Of a DNA stretch of 64,000 nt, positions 24,240-34,730 are shown piece by piece (position 1 is the stretch's first letter; every line of letters starts with the position of its first letter). Source of the stretch: Bactrocera neohumeralis (taxonomy: Eukaryota > Arthropoda > Insecta > Diptera > Tephritidae). Below the pieces are notes generated by a model. The model was not told the DNA's origin, did no database searches, and saw nothing but the letters and a program-made list of their open reading frames with translations. Location of the stretch: NCBI RefSeq assembly GCF_024586455.1, contig NC_065920.1, positions 15,028,144 through 15,092,143 on the forward strand, given 5' to 3'. Position numbers and translations under genes: made by a program.

Positions 24240-25760
24240 GTCTGAATAGGTGGTTAAAAAACTAAGAAATAACTAATATCAATTGATGATCATATGACAT
24301 TATAACACATTACATCCTGTCACAACAAATTGTATTAGTCACATCGCATCATGATATGTTATTTCCGCAATTAGGTAATTGTTTGAAATATTAATTCAAT
24401 TTATCTATCATATCACATCACGTGAATTCCATATTATTTATGTCATATGCAGATGTTTGGTGTTACACCACAAGATTCCAATCCAACTTCTATAAGATGA
24501 CATTTCATTTAATTACATTACATGACAAGAAGTCACGACAACTTATGAATGTTATGAATTAAGTCACATCAGTCGGTCACGTTGAGAAGGCAAAAAACAT
24601 TTTTGTATTATATTATTTATCATATCGCATTACAACACGTGAATTTAATACCATTTATAATATATGACGCTATTTGCTATTACATCACAAAAACCCTGGC
24701 AAATCATGCCATCAGAGTATATTTCATTCACATCACACGACAAGAAGTCATGATCATTAAATTACACGAGAACGATTCAAATATTTTTTGGGAGAAGAAA
24801 TCATTAAAGTATCACCTAAACGAAAATATCCCATGATTTCGTCATATCATCAGACGAAATACATCATTACATCATACGAGAAGAAATCAAGCGGTATTCA
24901 TTATTCCATTATCGTATCACATTATTCCATTATCGTACATCATCGAAGAAGAATTGTAACATGTGACATCAAATAAATCATATAATATGACAAAAAATCA
25001 AATGAATCAACAAATCATCACATTAAAAATTGAATACTTGTATGATATTTGAATCACGTTATATGACCATAAATCACGCGATATCGTCAAATCGTCACAG
25101 TACATACAAGAAAGTATGTTTCTTATTTTCCAATGTATAATACGATATCACATCATACAAATGGTGAAAATTTTATTATTATAACTAAAAATTAAATAAT
25201 ATCAAATCACAATAGACATGACATGATGGCAATAAATCACGTCATATGAAAAGGAATAGTATAAATATTATTCTAAAATACATGACATTGCAAAGCATCA
25301 AGTCACATGGCATGATCACGTACTATTATCAAATCACTCAAGAAAGCATAATGAAAAGGTTTTTTTATTGCAGAGTCCATCATTTGACATCGCATATGCT
25401 AAAGGTGCAAATTAAATATGGCATCACAATTAACATGAAATCATTTATCACTTCATACAAAAAAGTACTATATGTTTTTCATTTTTCAATCTATAATATA
25501 CATATCTCATCATACGAATGGTGTAAATATTATAACTATGACATTGCGAAGTATCAAATCACTATAAAGATGACATGATGACAAAAAATCATGCGATATT
25601 ATCAAATCATCAAAAGAAAGATTTTCTAATCGATAGTATGACATCACATCATGGTGTGAATTTTATTATATGACATATTTTACTATACAACATAGTATCA
25701 TATCACAACAAATATGATATCACATCAATCGTTGTCATATCAATTCATTTGTCAAATCAA
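24240..25760. repeat. AT-rich degenerate tandem-repeat field
   Basis: About 1.5 kb made almost wholly of short recurring words: ATCACATCATA, CATATGAC, ACAAGAAGTCA, AAATCATCA, GACATGATG. Longer periods are visible. CGTGAATTyn..TATTTAT followed by ACATTACATGACAAGAAGTCA (from 24421) recurs 217 bases on from 24638, ending CATCACACGACAAGAAGTCA. CATCATACAAATGGTG (near 25152) recurs as CATCATACGAATGGTG (near 25511), followed in both by ATCAAATCACAATAGACATG-like and GACATGATG words. Frames here are rich in Ile, Tyr and His and are not coding. It appears to be an old, diverged satellite or minisatellite. Confidence 0.7.
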
Positions 25761-27610
25761 TACACGGCGATATACATATATGTATCAAATAATAGAATTT
25801 CGTCTAAAATAATTATTGTAATCTATATTGTAATCAATTATTTCATTTTATATTTTTGATATTTTGTTAACAAATATTGAAAATTTTATTGAAGTAAAAG
25901 CCACCTATTGGAGCAGTTTAAAATTCGCAAATTTATGAATATTTACATTTGTACAAGTTATATAAGCATATAAATAACGGAACAGCAAATATCGTACATC
26001 TGTTGTGATAATATGATAATAAGCGATATATATCAGGTTATTCACATATATTTTAATCATCCTATGTACATATATATATATGATTTTAACTTTTCCCATA
26101 CAACAAAAAAATATTTAATGAATATCGACATAAATCCGAATTTATGCCTAGTTTTCGAACAAAATACGCCTATTTATGTGTATTTACTAATTATTCTATT
26201 TAACCAAAAGATTTTGAGAATAAATCTGGCAACAGCCAATATTTGCATAAACGTAATTTGCATTCAAATCAACAATTTATACCAAAAACTTATATTTTGC
26301 AATAATTCTTTAGCGTGCCTTTATGTGAAGCATATGAGTGGGTGAGTGTGTGCACAACGAAATTGCGCTTTTAACCCACACCGTAACCTCCGCACAGACC
26401 AAAAGAGCCGAATTTCAATTTATGCGAATTCAATAAATACTGTTGCTATCAGCAGTGTAACCGAAGAGGGCACCGCTCTTGCCATGATATATTCTATTTA
26501 GGCTTTCAGTGCAGTAAGCGGCTTTCGTTGAGTCAGTCTCATGTCGTTGCAACGGTTACATAAGTGTCCCTTAGCCCTCTGATACGCTTTTTTTAGTTCA
26601 ACTGCTTTACTATACGATTGGTAACACACATAAGGGCACGATTACATGCTGATACATATACACATACGTACTGATACATATATACATACATAGTACGAAG
26701 TAAGAGATAAAGCATGCATGTGTAAATTATACTTTATGGTGACTGCGTAAAGGTTCCAGTGCGTAATCGATTCCCCTGATCCGCTTGAATCTAGCAAGGG
26801 TTGCTGTTTGCAAGGCTCAACGGCAATGATAAAAGAAAAATAATTTTTAAATTTGCTGCACAATGAAATTAATACAAAAATGTATAAATTGAAAAATGCG
26901 TAATATCCCAAAGATACTGAAATATAACAATTATGCATGGCTGGACTGAAAAATACAAAAATCGGCAGAAGAAATCACAACTCAGCAATTTACTGTTTCT
27001 AAAAGAAACCATATTCTCTTGCTTGCATTGCGCATAAATATGTGTATTTTTCTACTCATTTTTCACTCTGTGCCTGCTATTTATCAAATACTTGGGAAGC
27101 CATTAAAAGTCAGCCAGTCGTCATCAACAAACGGACCAGCGGACATGGCGCAAGCTCAATAGCACAGCGCGTAATGCGTTGAAGAAATAAAATTGGAAAA
27201 CATTGAACTGAAGAATGTAAAAGTTAAATTACAAAAACATCACAATTAGGACAACCTTAGACAGTGACATTTGAGCAAAGAGCACTGAGCCGTAAAGTGA
27301 AACAGGAACATCAAAAGAGCGCAAATTAATAAATAATGCGGAGTCGGAAAGTAAGCTGCTTTCAGAAAAAAACATTAAATAGAATTTAAAAAAAGGAGAA
27401 TTTGTAAGTGTATGTGTGTGTACATTTGTATATTAATCAAATAAAAAAAATGTAAGAGAAAAATCTTTTATTTTTTTTTAAGAAAATTCTTCAATATTTC
27501 GAGAAAGCGAGTTAATAGAAAGTGAATACACATACAAACAACAAAAATAAAAACCAAAATAAAATAATTAGAAAAAAAAAATAAATAATTTCACTTGCAC
27601 CTCAGCAATA
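25761..27610. other. AT-rich non-coding stretch
   Basis: No gene or mobile element recognised. The 110-codon plus frame at 26013-26345 has the composition of AT-rich spacer. Runs of A and T are frequent at 27180-27600. Confidence 0.5.
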
Positions 27611-28425
27611 ATACCCTTCACAAATAAAAAGTTTCCATACAAAAACTCAATTTCGATCGCTCAGTTTATATGGTAGCCATATGCTATAGTAGTCCGATCT
27701 GGAAATTTTTTTCCGATATTATTCCGTTGCTTTAGAAAATAATGCGTACCAAATTCTTCTAAGAAATCTCTTCAAATAAAAAAGTTTCCATACAAGAAGT
27801 GGATTTTGATCTTATAGTAGTCCGTTCTGGAAGCTTTCTTCAGAAATTGTACAGTTGTTTTGGGTAATAGTCCATACCAAATTTGGTGAAGATATATTTT
27901 CAAATTAAAAAGTTGTTCATACAAGCATTTGATTCCGATCGTTGAGTTTGTATGGTAGCTATATGCCATAGTGGCCCGATTTGATAAATTTCCTCAAATA
28001 TTGCACCATTGTCTTACAAAATAATTCATGCCACATTTCGTGAAGATATCTCTTAAAATAAAAGAGTCGTCCGTACAAACCCTCGATGCCGAATGGTGAG
28101 TTTGCATGACAGCTTTATGCTATAGTGGTATGATCAAAGCAAATTCTTCAGATGTCATGTCTTCACTTTGGGCAATAATCCATACTAAATTTTGTGAAGA
28201 TATCTTTTCAAATAGAAAAGTTGTCCATACAAGCACTTGCTTCCGATCGTTCAGTTTGTATGGCAACTATGTGTCATAGTCATCCGTTCTGAACAATTTC
28301 CTGGGAGATTGCACCACTGCCTTAGAAAATAATCCATGCAAAATTTCGTGAAGATATCTTGTCAAATGAAAAGGCTTTCCGTACAAAGGCTTCATTCCAA
28401 TCGCTGTTCTGGGTTTAAAAAATGA
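27611..28425 (+). mobile_element. array of about 150-bp Helitron/DINE-like units, tail missing
   Basis: Starts with ACCCTTCACAAATAAAAAG (27614), comparable to the array start at 21815. Units follow near 27660, 27810 (shortened), 27945, 28095, 28245 and 28395, each with a GTATGG-AGCTAT..ATAGT..TCCG-TCTG block, and with TCCATACAAG or a variant before it. Unlike the copies at 17, 22 and 62 kb, no CAAACTTAATAT tail follows. The array stops at about 28425, where GC-richer unique DNA begins, so the tail end seems deleted. Confidence 0.68.
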
Positions 28426-28905
28426 AATAAAGACTACACATATTAGCAGTAAAATAAAAGTAGGTCCACAATAAAAATATATGTGCAACTAAAATAAAAG
28501 CGTAACAGAATGTGAGTGAATGAAGGCAGCGCACAGTTACAGAAAGCTCTGCGCTCTTCAAACAGAAACCAATAATTTCTGGTAAATTGCACCCCATCGG
28601 CAGTCGGCCGCAATGGCCATGGTAACGCTTCATTTGCTGCGCCGTTTGGCGCTGGTTGTCGGTCACTGGCCACTGGCCGACTGGTTGCAGGGCGACTTTG
28701 CCGTCGGCTGCTGGAATTTTTTGTGTCCTTGAAGTATACACAACGTGATAGTCGTTGAAGTGCTTCAGCTGTGCAGCCATTCATGTGACTGCGGAGGCAA
28801 ATAATAATAATAACAAATACAGAATAAGAAAACAAGAAACAGATGGGCAAACTATTCTTTTTTATGTGCCAGTATTTTTTTATAATTTTGTCTTTAATGA
28901 AACTT
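28426..28905. other. unique GC-richer patch, no gene recognised
   Basis: Between the tandem array and an RT relic. Two overlapping minus frames (28415-28780 and 28443-28850) cover the patch, rich in Arg, Pro, Ala and Gln near 28600-28750. I recognise no domain. It might be a small exon or regulatory DNA. Confidence 0.35.
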
Positions 28906-29290
28906 CTACTTTAATGCACTTGTTCGCAAAATGGACTCTCTGCTGTGGTTTTGTGCGGTAAAGACACTATTCATCCATATATTTGCAGCACCGAAGTCAG
29001 AGCTAAGTTCAGCATTAATGGTAAGCTCGACGGAAAAAAGATTCGTGCCTTTATGGTTGAATGTGTTCATATAGTTCCAGAAATATAGTGTTTCCTCTAA
29101 CTCCGGTTGGAGCATAGGTGTGAGTCGCATTAGCCTATTCCAGTTAGTTTGAGAGCCCTTGAAGTCGGCTTCCATTATGCTTCGCCAAGAAGTTTTCGGA
29201 CGCTTGCATCTTATGGACTGTTGTGGCTCTACAAAGCTCTTCAGTATTTTTGCGTAGTGTATACCTAAGACAGTCAAATCATGTACATTT
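28906..29290 (-). mobile_element. C-terminal part of a non-LTR reverse transcriptase relic
   Basis: The minus strand has an open frame with LGIHYAKILKSFVEP then KRPKTSWRSIMEADFKGSQT and NWNRLMRL. The RPKTSWR---EAD--G--WN--K-L block is the usual end of one class of insect non-LTR RT proteins. Other parts of the same enzyme lie upstream on the minus strand (29520-29640 and 30060-30560), in the right order. I take all three as one decayed insertion. Confidence 0.6.
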
Positions 29291-29519
29291 GATTGTTAGC
29301 TCTGTAGGTAGTTCGTTGATTTTTTACAGTCGATTTTGATTGGATACCATACTACTAGATCCTTAAGATTTTTATGAACACAAGTTAGTAAATCAACTTG
29401 ACGGATTCGCAACCGAAGCAAAAGACAGTATTCATGCTGACGTTAAAATTACGAAATACAGATTCGATGTTATTATTGCTAAAGACGAATTCGGTTGTAT
29501 ACAGGTTAATTATATAGAT

Positions 29520-29640
29520 TCTTCAAGAAGTCTGATTTTTATATTGCCAGGAGAGCGATATCAACGCCATTAGTCGGATCTTCGAGTTGTTCCAGAAAGT
29601 TACAAGAGATATTGTGTTTGCCCATTAACGCCTAGTTCAG
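29520..29640 (-). mobile_element. RT catalytic-block remnant of the same non-LTR copy
   Basis: The minus strand reads FLEQLEDPTNGVDIALLA near 29560-29610. Related RTs have LEDLDYADDIALLA there, so the catalytic YADD has decayed to a stretch with GVDI. It sits between the N-terminal RT blocks (30060-30560) and the C-terminal block (28906-29290) on the same strand. Confidence 0.5.
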
Positions 29641-29759
29641 GACATCGCCTAAAGCAATAAAAAAGACTAGCTACTGAAAAAATAGCTCGGCTTACTCCAG
29701 TTTTCAAATGAATTGGGTCTGAGAGCCGTTTGTTGGGTAAGACTTTGCATTTTAAGACA

Positions 29760-30016
29760 ATGTTAGTTTTCATTGGGGCGTTTTTTGCGTGACAGTCCCT
29801 AAACTCGGCACACGTCCCTGAGGAGGGATCGTTCGCCTTCTCACTTTAGCTCGCCTTCAAACGGTTGTTCTTTGGCTTCCCAGAGGATACTTGGTCTAGG
29901 ACTGGAAGTCGTGAGCTGCTTGAGCCATATGCAAAATAGTCGTTTCGGGTCACTCCCAAGTGAATGGCGATCAGAGAACTTTTCTAACTTGTGTGAACAT
30001 CTACACATGACTCCAC
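29760..30016 (-). mobile_element. 5' leader piece of a second non-LTR family, nested in an RT relic
   Basis: This block recurs near 45588-45790 and 48950-49085, and its first part near 58300-58345. Shared plus-strand words are TTCATTGGGGCG, GAGGGATCGTTCGCCTTCTC, CTTTGGCTTCCCAGAGGATA and GACTGGAAGTCGTGAGCTGC, then TTGAGCCATATG. At 58.2-58.6 kb the leader runs into an endonuclease-like start, which suggests it is the 5' region of that element on the minus strand. Here it lies between two parts of a different RT relic, so it seems a later insertion or a recombination product. Frames across it are incidental. Confidence 0.62.
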
Positions 30017-30059
30017 CAAAGAAGAAGTGGGCTTTTCTGGAATACCTATTCAATATAAC

Positions 30060-30560
30060 TAGCCATGAATGCATTCTGTACTATGAAAGCCGATGCTGGT
30101 GTTCACGAACAGGTGTGGTTTTTCGCTTGCCAGTCGTTGATTTGCTCCAATAAACGCGGATTGTGACAATATGATTAGATCGCTCTCTGTTTTTGCGAAA
30201 ACTGACTTGTTGCTCCCTCAGTGAATCTTTAAGATTCGATTTAAAACACATTTTAGACGAGAGGCTGATTAATGTGATCCCTTTAAAATCTATACATCCG
30301 GATAGATCACCTATTTAAGGAACTTTCACCAGTATGCCTGTTAACCAACCGACCGATAGTTGCTCGGTAGTTGCTCTTCAGGATAAACTGCTTCAAAAAG
30401 AGGAGGGAAATAGCGTACAGAGACTACATAGACAGCATTAAGGGCTACGGAAGTAATCATATCACCGCTTGACGATTTTCTGATCTAAGTTGTTTAATAT
30501 CATCCACTATTTCATCCAACGAGATGTCCGCGAATATATCGTTAGGACGAGAATATGCTG
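30060..30560 (-). mobile_element. N-terminal part of a non-LTR reverse transcriptase relic
   Basis: Minus-strand reading from about 30530 gives SLDEIVDDIKQLRSENRQA, then FEAVYPEEQLPSNYRS, then KVP-IGDLSGC and KGITLISLSSKM near 30300-30240. REQQVSFRKNRE follows, with HIVTIRVYWSKSTTGK. These are the successive blocks of non-LTR RTs: the pre-RT helix, IP--W, the LPKKGD-S-C--WRGI-LLS--SK motif, and REQAGFR-GR-C-D-I-TLR. The order and spacing fit one enzyme. Several frameshifts and stops make it inactive. The FVDF-KAFDS block should follow but is replaced by the nested leader piece. Confidence 0.72.
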
Positions 30561-32320
30561 TTCGACTTATGTCAGGAATTATGCATGCCAATTTGAAGTA
30601 TAGACCATGTGATTTGACACTATTTTTAGCTTAAATAGGCAAATGTTGCTAAAACTGTTACATCTGACTAGCTGTTTATTAGACCAAACAACAGACGGTT
30701 ATTTTAGTTTAGTTATTTTCATATATTCCTTATATTTCCTTATATTTTTACATATTTTTTGTAAAACCTCCAAAAGACACATTTTCTCAATCCTGTCCAT
30801 AATTATTAATATTAACCTATAGTTCAAAATATTTTCTGACCAAAACTCAGTTTAGTAAATATCAGCCTTAAAATTTAAAATAAAATGTATGTATAATATA
30901 TATATTGCCTTTCTACAAGCTGATAGTTCACATCTGATATTTTTCACTGTGTAGCAGCGTAATGGAGCATTTAGTTGGACGAGCAATCGGAAGTAATTTG
31001 TTTTCCGCCATATTTATGAGAGTCTACTGATGGCGCATAAAATTGCACTTGCTAACAGCGTTGAACTTGTTTCGCACTAGTGTGAGGAAAGTGGGTAAAC
31101 TTCTGCCCGTTTGATGGATTAGTGAAATTGAAAAACATGCTTTTATTTTTTTTATATGTACTTTTATGCCTGCATATGCAGATTTACTCTTGTTTTGCAA
31201 GCAAAAATGTATAAAAATTGTATTTTCAATGATTTTAAGCAAAAAATATATTTTTGTATTTAAGAATTTTATTTATTAGAAACTTATACTAGATATCATA
31301 AAAAATATGAAAAAGTAGTTATAAAGCAGCAAAATAGTTATTATTTAGTTAAACAGAGTTATACATCGTTGGCAGTGGCGTATGAGTAATATTCAGCTCA
31401 AGCAGCATTTAATAAGCATTTAATTTACGAGATAGGCATAATTCTATAAATATTAAGAAACTACTGATGCAGCAAGCCCAAGTATGAGTCATTTATTTCC
31501 AATATACTGTTACGCATGGCTTTCTATGGACCAGCCACACTTTCCTACTTCATTTTCGCTCAACTATACGCTTGTAACTTTGCGCTCTAACGGCAAGCAG
31601 ACTATTCATTCATATATATATAAATATGTATGTATGTATGTCTGTAGCAGCACAAATTGAATATCTCTTTTGCTTTGCTAGTACATTACTTTTCGTTTGC
31701 TTGCTCTTTTTGCAGCCCACATGAAAAGGTTTCTTTGTGCTTTGCGTGTCACGCAGCAATTGTTTTTGGTAAACGCTTTTATATATTGTACATTTGCATG
31801 AATGAGGGTATAAATGTGTACTATATATGTCAAACAATTGTTTTGATTGAGTTGCACATTTTTTGTAGTTCTTTCGGATTGTGTGGTGAACCCATATGCT
31901 TGCATAAAGCCCGCATGCGTGGTGCACGAGTGCGATTGTGGGTGAAGCAAATACAGGATTTTATACAAAAAGTCGATGTTTGAATTGAATTTGGCATAGT
32001 TTAAGGATATGACAGTGAATCGTGTGCGTGTAGATTTCCTTTTTTTAGAAGACTTTATGGTGAATGTGTGCAATTTTTTGGTTTTTGACAGCAATTATTG
32101 AAGAAGAACTGGATTATAAGATGTTATGTGAAAAAGATGTTAATTGAAAAGTTTTTCTGTAGGACTCGTATTTTTGCCTGAAAGCGAGCTAAGCCGTTTT
32201 CACCGCATATACGTACTCCCTTTCAACTATGTTCATCTCCATCTTCTTCCAAAATTCGAAAATTTACTTTCTTATAAAAATTCATTCTTCTACAAAAATG
32301 TTCGTACTAAGAATGTATAA
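30561..32320. other. non-coding stretch
   Basis: No gene recognised. Overlapping frames at 31610-32094 on both strands arise from AT-rich DNA with TATG repeats and show no motif. GGCGTATGAGTAATATT near 31378 resembles the word duplicated at 1.5 kb. Confidence 0.5.
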
Positions 32321-33160
32321 CAGGTGCGCTGAAATATTCATAGGTCGTCATATAACATTTTTTTCTGATAAAATCTGATTTTATTACAAATTTTTATAAT
32401 ACCAGACGTTCTGGAGGAAGCTCTGTTACCGGCTTATGCTTCAATATTTCTGCATGAAAAAATTACCCTATATTGTCAAAAGTGTGCTAAATAGTGTACA
32501 AAAAGTTTGAATAAAATTACTACATCGCTAACTAACCCGCCCTTAAACCTCAAGATAAGGCTGAATTTCTGCAATTACCTCTTCATTGTTGTTTAATTTC
32601 TTTCCAGCGAGTATTTTCTTGAATTCTGAGAAAAGAAAATAGTCACTGGAAACCAGATCTGGAGAATACGAAGAATGCAGTTCACAAAACTTGCTGGTTG
32701 TATTCATTGATTTGTGATACGGTGCATTGTCTTGCTGAAAGAGCACTTTCTTTTTGTCTTTAACGCTGTTAATGGGTTCTCCTTTGAAGACAGTCGGTGC
32801 ATATTGTACCACATACATCGAACAATGCCGATACAGTAACCTTGTATAGGCTCTTTTGTTGGTTTGTGAGTTTACACGGCACCCACTTTGCACAGAACTT
32901 TCGCATACCGAAACATTCATTCATCTTAAAAATCTTAGCTTCTCGAACAACTTCACTTTGTCTGAAATTACTTCGAGATTTTTTGTCTTTAGGACGTCCA
33001 CTGCCTTCATCGTCCTCGTTGCTCATTTTGCAACGTTTAAACTTAATAAGCTGCTTTTCACTGGTTGATTTCTATGGTGCAGAGTCCAAATAATGTTAAT
33101 CATCCCAACTTCAACTTGGCTTCAACAGTATTTTGTTTCCTTAAAAATCAACGTGCTGCA
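32321..33160 (-). mobile_element. mariner transposase relic with internal deletion
   Basis: On the minus strand the N-terminal half shows DDEGSGRPKDKKS (from about 33020), KIFKMNECFGMRKFCAKWVP and CKLT (to about 32860), the helix-turn-helix and linker of mariner. A jump of about 150 codons follows. The catalytic C-terminal half resumes with KKKVLFQQDNAPYHKS (near 32750), YSPDLVSSDYFLFSEFK (near 32650) and LAGKKLNNNEEVIAE (near 32590). Two of the three DD34D aspartates (DNAP and SDYF contexts) remain. The first (GDESW) lies in the deleted part. A terminus-like GTGCGCTGAAATATTCATAGG near 32324 could be the 3' inverted repeat; its partner was not found. Confidence 0.78.
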
Positions 33161-33890
33161 CGAAAAATGCTGTGTCTCAGAAAATAATAGTTCGACAAGC
33201 GTTTGATTATGCTTGAAGGCTTTATTTGCTTGCTATATGTTGCTCTGAAGCTATATTTTGCATATGTGTTTGCAACCGCCGCCTGTTTGTATTTATTTGA
33301 AGTGCCTCCCACACACGCATACATATGTAAGCTTATAATATTTCACTTGGTCAGACAACACCAGAGCATATTTCATTACATCAATCAGTTCGCTTAATAT
33401 ACGAGACTAACAGGAATCGACTTATTACTTTTATCTACAATTCCCAGTTATTTTCTAGTTCGTCTGCCACAGAAGGCAATTTGCACACAATTTCATGTTA
33501 ACTATAGTGCTAAATTTTTAAACCACATGCATGAAAACTAGGGGCATTATCATTTCATTACGACTTTCTTTCTTTCATTTTACGTTTCTAATTTTCAAAA
33601 CTGTTTATTTGCTCTTTAATTGGCCTACTTTGCTCTAATTGGTAAGCGAAAGTTTATTACTTCCATATACTTGCTGTCAAATTCATGATTCTAAGTTGGT
33701 TTGGCTGAGTAAAAACAAAATTTTCAAATATTTCTAGGAATCGACAAATTTTAGGAGATTTCTGTCATATTGGAGTCATATATTTGACCTGTTATTGAGT
33801 TCTATCTGTTTTCAACTATTTTTTCGACATATGTATATAAAAGATTCTCTTTTGATCATTCCCAGCGGAAATGGTATTGATTTCGCCTTG
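33161..33890. other. non-coding stretch
   Basis: No gene or element recognised. The short plus frame at 33203-33397 lacks any signature. Confidence 0.45.
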
Positions 33891-34075
33891 GATTCGTCTA
33901 AAGGGGCTCCCAGATTTTCTAACTCGTCTGCATTTTATTAGCTGACGTTCTATAACCAGAAAGCCAATGTATAGACAAGATGACCTACCAGTGAGCTTAA
34001 AGCTTCAAGTGGTTACGGACTACGCTGAAATTTATCTGCGTTGTCGATAAGGCTAGAAACGCCGCCTGCATACCT
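33891..34075 (-). mobile_element. possible RNase H fragment of a non-LTR retrotransposon
   Basis: The minus strand reads SLKALSSLVGHLVYTLAFWL then NADELENLGAPLDESK. The second block resembles the ADELAR-G end of retrotransposon RNase H and the first a SQAALKALSS motif, but the part between is much shorter than usual and interrupted. I regard it as a likely scrap of the family found elsewhere in the window. Confidence 0.4.
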
Positions 34076-34394
34076 AGATGTATATATATGTGTATTTGGT
34101 TGCTTTCTGTATCCATTCATTGTTATCGAATAGAACTCCACAGCCTTTTTATGTCCGTGAAGTCAAGATCATGGGAGTACATCCTCGCCCATACTCTGCT
34201 GTCTGGTCTTTCTGCTTAAAACCGCAGGCTGTGTTTGGTTGGCAGATTGAAAAAGAGATATTTCCATTTTCGACCCGTCGATATAGATAGAGAGAGTATT
34301 CCCTTCTCGTAATAAAATTTCTTCTCCATTCACGTCTTGGGGTATTCATCACCTGAAAATAACTATTGAAATCTATACTTGGGAGAATGTAGAC

Positions 34395-34730
34395 TGGTTT
34401 CCTTATGTTTAGCTGGTTTAGGTTGGCACTATATCCGTAGTCTTTCCTGCTCCAACCTTAATATTTTCTGCAAAATCTATGTCGTCCCCCACAAAGTAAT
34501 CACTTTTGGCCTGAATCCATTTGTGCCAATGTTTTTTCCAATTATCGAAACAGCGAGTACCGTGGTTGTGGCACGATGTTGATTGAAAATGTGGCTCACC
34601 TACTTGACCGTGGTTTTTTCGGCTTCGGCTCAACTATGCCATGATATTCGGCCGATTGATCGTCTATTTTCGGATCGTAAGCAAAGATCCATGACTCATC
34701 GCCGAGTGCAGAATACTAAAATATTATCTC
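34395..34730 (-). mobile_element. mariner transposase relic with two internal deletions
   Basis: On the minus strand LGDESWIFAYDPKIDDQSAE (34708-34650) is the first catalytic block of mariner and is followed by a GEPKPK-like stretch. It jumps to INIVPQPRYS (near 34575). That runs at once into CFDNWKKHWHKWIQAKSDYF (34560-34500) and VGDDIDFAENI, the C-terminal end of the protein. The segments carrying the second and third catalytic aspartates are gone, so only the outer parts are left. The C-terminal block is the best kept. The N-terminal half is not visible upstream. Confidence 0.75.

Noticed and set aside
24582..25578. Open frames of 62 to 110 codons in the AT-rich repeat field
   Set aside because: Ile/Tyr/His-rich products of CATCATA words, with no motif.
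26013..26345. 110-codon plus frame as a membrane peptide
   Set aside because: Hydrophobic only because of AT-rich codons. No start context, no homologous pattern.
17150..28425. Reading the 150-bp units at 17, 22 and 27 kb as one satellite array
   Set aside because: The three arrays are separated by kilobases of unrelated DNA, and two of them have the same end tail, which favours separate element insertions.
31678..32094. 138-codon minus frame
   Set aside because: Lys/Thr/His-rich with no domain or motif, overlapped by frames on both strands, in AT-rich DNA. Most likely a chance frame.
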